NCBI RefSeq assembly: GCF_009730915.1
Contig: NC_052474.1
Span: forward strand, 6,421,501 to 6,485,500
DNA: 64,000 nucleotides
Direction of reading: 5' to 3'
From: Dioscorea cayenensis subsp. rotundata
Lineage: Eukaryota; Streptophyta; Magnoliopsida; Dioscoreales; Dioscoreaceae
Shown: positions 55,000 through 64,000 of the stretch, piece by piece
How positions within the stretch are numbered: position 1 is the stretch's first letter
How the letters are laid out: each line of letters opens with the position of its first letter
Notes under the pieces: generated by a model
Database searches by the model: none
What the model saw: only the letters and a program-made list of their open reading frames with translations
Told to the model about the DNA's origin: nothing
Made by a program: the position numbers and the translations under genes

Positions 55000-57489
55000 A
55001 AATTGAGAAGATAGTAGATAGAAAAAGACCAAGAAAAAATGAAGTGTGTGGAGATCCACGTAGGATAGTTCCACTTGTCAAGAATGAGACATAGAGGTCC
55101 AGTGAAGCAATGAAACTTTCCATCAAACAAGATCCCAAACTCCCTAAAAAAGCATTTTAGTCCCCACTTTTTTATTTTCGCCTAATTCCACACCGCTACT
55201 TTTTTATATGAAAATAATATAACATGAACCAAAAAGTCACACTTGAAACCAGCTGTCTCTTTCACACACTGTCTCCTCTCTTGTGGAAATTCATGCAAAT
55301 GCTTATATATATATATATATATATATAAAGGGCATTATTCATTTTATATATAAACCAAATAGAAAAATATATATTTATACAGTGAGAACAAAAAAAAATG
55401 AGGCAAAATAATAATAATAATAATAATAATGATAAATAAAGTAAAAAAATAACATGAATGGTTTTGTATGGGTGATATCTAATTTTTTTAGGCTACAACA
55501 CATGAAAAAATAATTACTGTAAAAAAAATATTTGATTCTGTATTCATGGTTTTTTTTAAATTGTAAAATACTAAATTATGGTAATAAAATAACTAATCAA
55601 TATACAAAATGTTTAAAATAAAATGATGATCCTCAGTTTCATTTGGAAGTTAGAAGAATGAAATTTGAACTCACCTGTTATATATATATATATATATATT
55701 GGAATGAAGTATTTATCAAATAAATGAAAATAAATATTTATATTTTCAATAAATTAATAACCCCCCTGTTAGATTAGTGCAGTGATAAATGATAATAATA
55801 AAGAAGATTTATTTTTTTATTTTTATAGTGGCTATGCGTGTAAGGCACAATATGACTTAATGGGGCTGGTTTATTTCGCCACCAAGAGCAACAAGAAAAA
55901 AAAAAGAGCTTTTGAAAGATAGATTCTGTCTAGATAGGTTATCATGCCACTAGAGATTCCCTCCATATGATACCCTATTGACAATAGATTCTCTTCTTGG
56001 CTTTCGGTTCATGTGAGAACCTTTGTTCACCTCCAACTAACACATGTTTCATTAACATGGAATGTAGATTCTCTTAACTTTCATTTTTTTTTTCCATGTT
56101 GTTCAATTGAAATAAATTAACATCTTGTATAAGTATACCCTCATAAATTGATGCAATAAAAAATTAAATGATGGCTACTAACAATATATACTCATTTTTT
56201 ATGATTATATATAAAATTAAAAAAAAATCACATTGGGAGATGAGGGAGACATGTGCATTATTTAGTTAATTTTTATGAAAAACACTGACACGAACATCAG
56301 TGTTACAAAATTTTAAATATAAATAATTACTGATGAAAAAATAATTTAGTCTCACACTTCTCGTACATATGATATTTTTATTTATTTTATATAATGAAAT
56401 TATTATGCCTTCTTATAATATACAATCTCTCATGGAATTTATAGTTATTTTTTTAAAATATTTTGATTATAATATGATATACTTTTTATATTTTAATGAT
56501 ATGTTTTTATAATTTTTATTTGGAAATCAGGTTCAATATACATAGCATGAAATATAAAAGATTCAACATTTGATGCTTTATTTAATTTTTTTATCCTAAT
56601 AAGAAATGATTATTTATTAGTAGTTATTTTACTTGATTTAACAAATAAGAAAATTTTGTGCTGATACACGAGAAACTTAAAATTTTAGAGGGGTAATAAT
56701 GTAAAAGTTTTAAAAAGAAATAATAAAAAATCTCAATTTGCGTGGCTCATGCATGCATGGGCCACGTAAAGCAAAGTCATGTGCTTTGCATGTGAAGTTC
56801 TGAATGAGTACTATTAAGAAGTGCATACACTTTTCTTTTGTGCGCTTGTTGTCATTTGAATTGTGTAATATATTTTAATGTTCTTTTCTAACTTTTTCTA
56901 ATTTAGAATATTAATAAAAAAAATCAATGCTAGACTAATGTTTAATTAGAAATAAATAAATTAATAAAATAATATCCTGGTCTAAAGTATTATCAAAATT
57001 GTGAGTGTTCCACTCTTTGTCAAATCCTTGTCAATTTGAGAAAGAAGCTTTATAGTTTGATTATTCTTTATTTGAGCTGTCCTTTTTACCAATTTAAGGC
57101 CATAAAGTAGTGACTTTTATCTTACTTGATTATTAAGAAACTAAAAAGGATACTAGAAATAATATATATATACTTAATGGTGTTATTATTTAATAATAAT
57201 TTTCATTTGGCTTGATTTGTTTTCCAAATGTCTCTTGTTGAAAGTGCATTTTTGTTATTGATTAGTTAAAGGTATACCTTATTAATCAAATGAGGGGAAT
57301 GTTAGTTATATTAAAATGGTGAACATTTTCCGCTATATATTTTTTGAATTTATCATTAAATGAATGCACAAACCAAACTACACATGTGTCAAATTTTTCT
57401 TAATTATAAAAAAATTCAAATAATTTAATTTGGAAAGACCAAATGAAGTATGAAATCAATGCACTATTCAACACTTGCATGCCATTATT

Positions 57490-58017
57490 AGCTCATACAT
57501 TTTATTTGCTTTAATGAAACTATTAATTATACTTATATATATAATATTGATAATGTGGATAAATCATCACAATTTAACTGTATTGGCAAGAAGTCAAATC
57601 TTCAATCTCAAACACAATAGTACATAGGAGTTAAATACCTTCCTACTCAGACTTAGCCATTATAACGATGACTATATTATATATAAATATATAGGTGGGA
57701 ATTATTTTATATTTATGCAATGAAAGTATTATTTTAGTTTAAATATGATTAGCTCATATAAATTATCTACTTTGATGAAATTATTATTTATAATTATATA
57801 TATTATTTGATAATATGGATAAATCATCATATTTCAATCAAGTATTTGAAAAAGAATCAAAGAATTTCAAATTCTTGATTTCTACTCAAATGTCTTCTTG
57901 TCTGAACTTAGTCAGACCTTGACCATTGTGATGGTGATTATATTGAATATGTATAGAGATGAAAAATTATTTTATATATATTTATGCAATGAGGTATTAT
58001 TTTAATGTTAAATATGA
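57490..58017. repeat. Tandem duplication, unit about 264 bp
   Basis: Landmarks recur in order: ttagctcatacattt (57489) and ttagctcatataaatt (57749), then gataatgtggataaatcatca (57549) and gataatatggataaatcatca (57810). The pieces 'cattataacgatgactatatt' and 'cattgtgatggtgattatatt', and the ending 'atttatgcaatga', follow in both. Confidence 0.75.
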
Positions 58018-59212
58018 ACACTAGTGATTGCACCAAAATGCGTCTCATTCAACTTTTTTGTTTGGTCAGGTCTTTTTTTTTTTTGTTGCAAATTAATGTC
58101 AAATCAAGAAACAAAAATTTAAATATTAAAGTTTTTCCACTATTAATAAAAAATATTAAAGTTAATCATGCGTTAACATTTAACAGTGTGTGTGCGTGTT
58201 TTTCCGGTCATGTGACATGTTATGATATAAAAAATTGAGATAAACAGCAACTGAAAGGTGTTATTCAATTTGGGTGGACACTATGGTCAATGTAGATAAT
58301 AATTAATACAAGCTCAAGAAAATCATTTTGAGATTAATGAATTTATATATATATATATATATATGATAAGTGCATGATTTGAACTAAAATAAAAATCTAA
58401 AACTCAACTTTATTATTCTGTAATCTCAAGAGCTAGTTGTAGAAAATATAATATTCAATAAAATATGGGATAGATTAGAACAACTTTAATAGCTTTTCCG
58501 CTCAAAGGCTTGAGCGTTCATTAAGCACATGTTTTAGAGCTATTAAAAAATGCTAACTCTTACATATAAATATATAATAATTAGTTTTTTAAAAGACTAT
58601 AAATAATAAATTATTTTAACTAATTCTAATGTATATTTTTTTATTTAATAAAAATTAAGATCAATTTAAATAATTTTTTTTCCTACCGTCATTCCCATAT
58701 TTTTTTTTGCATTAGTTTTTTAAAAAACAAGTTAGACAGTATAAAATCTTATTAAAAAAAAAAAGACCTCTTTGATACTACACATAATTTTTCATACCCA
58801 AATATTGTTAAACTTTTAGTTTAACTACACAAACCTCTTTTGACGATCCATGTAAATTTATTTTGATATGGAATATAAAATAAAATTTAAAAAAATATGC
58901 ATTCCAAATTATTCTAATTCATAAATAAATAAATAAAATAAAATAAAAATAAAAAGTGGTTGACAGGTCAGCGCCAGTAAAGTCGCCCGGTGGCTGCACG
59001 CCGACCCATCGTCAATCCAACGTCAAAATCCGCTAAAAACACGTGGAACTCACAAAATGGGTTCAGACTTTAGACCCAACCAATGACTCCCCCAAACATG
59101 CTCTCTAGTCTCTATCATTTTCCCCATCACTTTCTTTTTCCTCTTTCTTTTTCTTCCAAAAAGCAATTTCTTTTATTCCTTTTACATTTACGTTTACATT
59201 TCATCCCTTTTA

Positions 59213-59249
<37 letters not shown>

Positions 59250-59251
59250 TT
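59213..59251. repeat. (ATT)n microsatellite
   Basis: About 12 uninterrupted units. Confidence 0.9.
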
Positions 59252-60213
59252 TTCTTTGGCTCAGCACCTACCCTTTCACAATTATTAAGCACATGCAATG
59301 TTTGCACAGAACTCATGTATCTATCGTTTGTTTATTTTTATTTTTCTCTTTTTATTTATTAAAGTTGTATAATTAGGTTTGGATTGCCTTATATGTGTTT
59401 GTGGGTGTGTTTGATGGTCTGTACTTGGTTAATTGGATAAAAATTATTTATTTATATTTTAATTACATCAAGTTTGCAGATTAAAGATAAAATTTTAAAA
59501 ATTCAAATTATAAATCTCTCCATTTTTTTTATTCATAAATCTCTCCAATTATACATAAAACCATAATTTTTAATTCCATACGATTTTTATTATTAATTTC
59601 AAGAAGTAATTCGAGAATCTAATAAATTTATATTAATAAATAAAAACACTAATTATCACCCAAAAAAAAAAATTCATATCACCGGTCAGTACCACTATTG
59701 TTGGCAAATATATTTATTTTACAAAATTTTTTTCCCAAAAAAATAAGTAAATAAATAATAACGCTACATTTCATTAATACATTCATTGATTTCTTTTTAT
59801 TTACTCTACAAACTCTACTTTTCCAAACACTATTTTACAAAAAAAAATTTCAAAAAAATTAAGTAAATAAATAAATAAATATAAAAAAATTTTGATAACA
59901 AAACAAAAACCATACTATAAATATAAATAAGTCAAGGATATACAAAAAAAAGAAAAAAAGAAAAAAAAATACATAACGAGAAAACCAGGGTCATATATGC
60001 AAAAACAAACAAATATCAAGAAAATAAGTTATGAAAGTGGACAAAAGAATGAGGGAATTGCTAAAAATAGCGGGAAAACTCCACCGTCTTCCCAACCGAT
60101 CGTTCTGTTTTCAAAAATTAATAAAAAAATTAATATATATATATATATATTTTTAAAAAAGAAAAAAATAAGAAGCTTTTTTTAAGCCTATCTTTTAGGC
60201 CCTTTAACCGCTT

Positions 60214-60225
60214 GTATATATATAT
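60214..60225 (+). promoter_or_regulatory. Probable TATA box of the AAA-ATPase gene
   Basis: gtatatatatat about 210 nt before the start codon. It is the closest TATA-like motif upstream of a GC-richer leader. Confidence 0.4.
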
Positions 60226-60431
60226 GAGAAGCGCATCTCATTTCTCGGAAAACAAGAAACCAGAAACCCTCCTTCAATGTCCGAACGCCTCCATTAATCT
60301 CAGCAATCCCGATTTCATCGTCCAAAATCCAATTCGTTTTTGCCCATTTTTGTGGAGGAAGATTGGTCTAGAAGTGATTTGCATGGTGAATCTTGGTAGT
60401 GGAGGAGTGAAATCCAGAGGAAAGCGGAAGG

Positions 60432-63400
60432 ATGGAGCAGAAGCATCTTGTGATGTCGGCTCTTGGAGTGGGGATTGGTGTTGGGGTTGGTCTTGGGTTG
60501 GCGTCCGGCCAGAGCCGGTGGGGATCCAGTGGTGCCCCCATTACTGCCGGAGTGACGGCCGAGAGGATCGAGCAGGAGTTGATGCGGCTGGTGGTTGATG
60601 GGAAGGAGAGCAAGGTCACCTTTACTGAATTCCCATACTATCTCAGGTGATTCCTTTTCTTATCTTTTGATCTTTTGGGGGTTTTGTTGTGGTATTCGTA
60701 GTGTGTTTGTGATTTTTGTTAGTCTCTGTGATTGGATGGAGTGATACTCTTCTTTCTTTTCGTTATTTTGGTTTTAATCAAGTGTTTATCATCATTATCA
60801 TCATAAGGTTTTGGGTTTTTGGTTGGTGATTCTTACTTTTTTTTTAAAAAAAAATCAGTATCTTGCTTTGATGCTGTTTGTTTGTCCATTGATTTACTCT
60901 GAGAATCTATACGAATGTGCAGATCTAAAGCTATATTCTTTGTAGGATAAGATTTCGTGGGTTGGGATATATGGTTTTTAGTTTTTTTTTTCATATATAT
61001 TTTTTTTAGTTTTATATATATATATATATATATATATGAACGCTAGGTAAGATTATGTTTTCTATATTTTTTGTAGTTTGAATTTTTTTTCTTCTGTAGT
61101 TTATTTTGTTCACTTAAGGAGATTACTAACTTTTCTTTTGCCTGTCTAAAATTATATATTTTTTTTCTTCATTTAAAATTTTTTACATGGCATTTGAATT
61201 TTTGTTTTGCAATCTTTGAGGCCTCATATGAATATTGATATGTTGTTAGTACTGAGTTTTTTTTTTGTTATTTAATTTAAGGAGGATAAGTTTTGTAGCA
61301 TGCATATAACTATTAACTAGCCTCAGTGCGGTCAAGAGAAGTAGAATTAGGGGGAAATGGTTGATATACGATAGGAGTCGGGAGTCTTTGTCATCGACAA
61401 CCCAGGTTGGAATGCATGCGTGTTTTGCAATGTTCTGCGTGGGTGGTCTTGTCACGGAGTTGGTGAGCATGAGTGGGCAATAATGCTGGATAGACATGAT
61501 GGGGCACTTGTTCTGTATGTTTTCTACTAGATTTTTGTCTCAATTCCACTGTTGACAACCAATTATTTGTTAGATAAGTCAATTCTGTCGGTGAAGATAA
61601 ATCTATTGATTTTTTTACTATTCACTGGTTAAAAAAAATTTTAAGAGGAATCCTTGGTTGCAAAAATTTAATTTTGAATGTTTGAAGCAGAATTCTAAGT
61701 CAATTCGTGTCTTAAAATTCCGTTGTCTGTTAGCATCAAGTATAATATAGGCACTGCCATATATTTGTTTATCTTGTGGTATGATCACATTCATGCATCT
61801 TAAAGCTTCTCGGAAGAAATGGATGAAGTACAAGAGGTGGGACCCATGCTTGAGAATGATTAATTAGATGCATTTAGTCATAAAATTGGATTATGGATAC
61901 AAATAGAGTCAAGCATAAAAGGGTCTATTTTGATTATATGCTTTCGATGCGCTATAACCATGGAAAAATTTATTTATTTTCGTTGTTTGTTCTGGTTTCT
62001 TGTTTTTTACCAATATTGAAATCTTTTGCTTGATGTGAAGCTAAGGTCATGACTTCTTTTTTAATTATTGCGTGCACAATTTGTCACAAGTATTATTATT
62101 ATTATTTAATTATGTTTTTTTATTTGAACAATAATGGTTATTCTAATATCTTGTCAACTTTGATGTGAATGGCAGTGAGCAGACCAAAGCTGTTTTAACT
62201 AGTGCTGCATATGTCCATTTGAAGCAAGCAGATTTCTCGAAGCACACCCGAAATCTTTCTCCAGCAAGTCGGACTATTTTGCTTTCTGGACCTGCAGGTA
62301 GATTATGAAGGAAGGAACCATTTCTGTGTTTCGCTTTCAAGAATTTGATATGTCTGATGTATGATTCTGTAATGCCTGAAACTAATTTTAAGATATTTAT
62401 GTAAAGAGCTTTACCAACAGATGCTTGCCAAGGCTTTGGCAGATTATTTTGAGGCAAAACTCTTATTGCTAGATGTCACCGATTTTTCACTCAAGGTAAG
62501 TAGGTAGAATAAGTTTTTTTTTTTAAAACTACATACAATTACTGCTCAAAGTTCCAACATGCCACATTGTTAATGGGTGTCCTGTTACAGATTCAAAGCA
62601 AATATGGCAGTGCCAGCAAAGCTTCAGTAAGAACTTTTAATTATGATCAGTGTCTTTTATATATTCTATGTAATGGCTAGCAGATATTTTATTCAAAATT
62701 GTATTTCACCAATATTTACCTTCCATTATTATACCTTATTTTTTTTGCAGTTCAAACGGTCCATCTCTGAGACTACTTTGGAGACCATGTCAAGCTTACT
62801 TGGATCATTTACATTCCTTCGCCAAAGAGAGGAACCTAAAGGTACCCATAGAGGTTTTATTTACTTATTTGGCACTGAAATATAGGAGGCTTTCGGAGTT
62901 ATACTGCTATGAGAAACCCCTGCTAATGGGTTGAAGTTACTGCAATGCTAAATCTAGAGACTAATTTGATCTTTGTGTTTCTGTAAGAGATGAGCATCAT
63001 TATTTTCCATGCAGCAATATTTGACTGCTATTTTTGAAAACTGGTACTTGGGTATCCTTTTCAAGACAAGGAAATTTATCTGAGTTTTTAGTACATGTTT
63101 ATGGTCCCTTTTGACCATCAGCATAGCCAAGTTATGATCTTTTGTTGCCTATGTGGTGCAGCCTTCAACCTTCTTGTTCCAGTGGTGGTTTAGTTTAATG
63201 AATATTCTACTGTTGATCATAAAGAGTAGTACTCCATATTTACTAAATAGAGAATTTTCCCCAAATATCGTTTGTCTTTTGGGTTGGATGTGACTTTGTA
63301 GCAAGCTTTCTTCTATTCAGTTGTTTAATTTGTCTGTTTGACCTCCAAACACATTTTAGTAATGTTTTGGTCTGCAAGTGGGTGGAACGCGCTCGCGCAC

Positions 63401-63961
63401 ACATAAGCTGATTATCCACATATATTCATATATAATTGTGGATCTAATGAGCAGTCTGTTGTTTTAAACTTAACATACTCCTAAAATCTTTCCCTCTCCA
63501 CTTGTTAGCATCAGTTATCAACCAAGGTAATATTCGATGGTTATCTCATGTGACTTTCTGTATGGATTTGCAGTCTGACATCCTTTCTAGTTTTCTACCA
63601 TCAAGCCTCATCATATATGGAGTTTGCTCTGTGTTGACTCCATTCTGATAGGAACATGGTGCTAATGTATCAATTTCCATTTCCTTCACTTTAATGTCTG
63701 ATCATATTGCTACAGGGTCATTGCGCAGACAGAGCAGTGGTGTGGATTTACGGTCGAGGTAAGATGAATGAATATATAATTTATTTATTTCAAGCTACAT
63801 GATAAGCTTTTCTATTGTCTGGTTGTACTGAAACTTTTTCATGGAATTCTTGAATTTTAGGGGATTAGATGGCAATAGCAATCTGACCAAGCTTCGGAGA
63901 AATGCATCAGCCTCAACTGATATGGGCAGTCTCACATCGCATTGCTCTCCTTCAAATCCAG
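60432..63961 (+). CDS. DAA1-like AAA-ATPase, 5' part (runs off the window)
   Basis: Exons: 60432-60646, 62176-62297, 62407-62495, 62591-62626, 62751-62841, 63716-63758, 63861-63961, and beyond the window. All phases agree. The product begins MEQKHLVMSALGVGIGVGVG, a Gly/Val-rich hydrophobic N-terminus typical of the plant AAA-ATPases related to Arabidopsis DAA1 (At1g64110) and At4g28000. Next come ITAERIEQEL-like (VTAERIEQELMRLVVDGKES), FPYYLSEQTKAVLTSAAYVH, RNLSPASRTILLSGPAELYQ, ALADYFEAKLLLLDVTDFSL, and KRSISETTLETMSSLLGSF. The Walker A and B motifs and the AAA core lie outside the window, so ATPase activity is inferred from the family. Intron 1 is 1.5 kb. No frame errors were seen in this part. 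Confidence 0.9.
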
Positions 63962-64000
63962 GTTATTACGAACTATTTTACTATTTCTCATACTCTTGTT

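Larger units (their letters stand above)
54696..60213. other. Gene-free DNA upstream of the AAA-ATPase
   Basis: AT-rich, with (AAAAG)n at 54956-54999, TA runs at 55304-55327, 55680-55700 and 58344-58364, a tandem duplication at 57490-58017 and (ATT)n at 59213-59251. A GC-richer patch at 58965-59060 carries no recognisable gene. Open frames in the region are low-complexity. Confidence 0.6.

Overview
The window is nuclear DNA of a flowering plant. Genes have many introns with GT-AG borders, intergenic DNA is very AT-rich and full of small transposons and simple repeats, and there is one nuclear-type tRNA gene. First exons of several genes are much more GC-rich than their 3' exons (the glycosyltransferase and the CDPK), which is typical of monocots. 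A non-grass monocot is my best guess, by inference only.

Layout. 1-7,100: no intact gene. There is a MITE, a decayed PIF/Harbinger transposase, and a rearranged stretch ending in a piece of a BIM-type bHLH gene. 7,135-15,564 (-): a complete 14-exon glycosyltransferase-like membrane protein. 15,565-26,577: intergenic, with a second MITE copy, a SINE candidate, tandem duplications, a tRNA-Trp(CCA), and a 1.2-kb Pack-MULE with long terminal inverted repeats that has captured a trihelix transcription-factor reading frame. 26,678-31,875 (+): an 8-exon calcium-dependent protein kinase. 33,784-36,574 (-): an ABI-like (ABIL) subunit of the SCAR/WAVE complex. 38,616-41,705 (-): a plastid-type DUF2358 protein. 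42,444-43,974 (-): a single-exon LRR protein of the PII-2 type. 48,074-49,557 (-): a sphingolipid delta-8 desaturase. 49,558-60,213: 10.6 kb without a gene, holding a second, truncated and inverted Harbinger copy, a long TTAGTA-type satellite and a tandem duplication. 60,432 to the window end (+): the 5' part of a DAA1-like AAA-ATPase.

These genes are unrelated housekeeping, signalling and lipid genes and form no operon or cluster. The most striking pattern is that five of the seven single-copy genes (CDPK, ABIL, DUF2358, LRR protein, desaturase) each carry exactly one extra base that breaks an otherwise well conserved frame. All are insertions and none is a deletion. In each case removing one base makes the summed exon length a multiple of three and recovers family motifs on both sides. 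I read this as probable insertion error in a long-read assembly rather than five independent pseudogenes, but resequencing is needed to tell.

I found no convincing unknown biological system. The best biology candidates are the Pack-MULE with its trihelix ORF and telo-box leader, the MITE family whose ends contain an 18-bp perfect palindrome, the in-frame upstream start in the desaturase leader, and a possible GC-AG intron in the ABIL gene.
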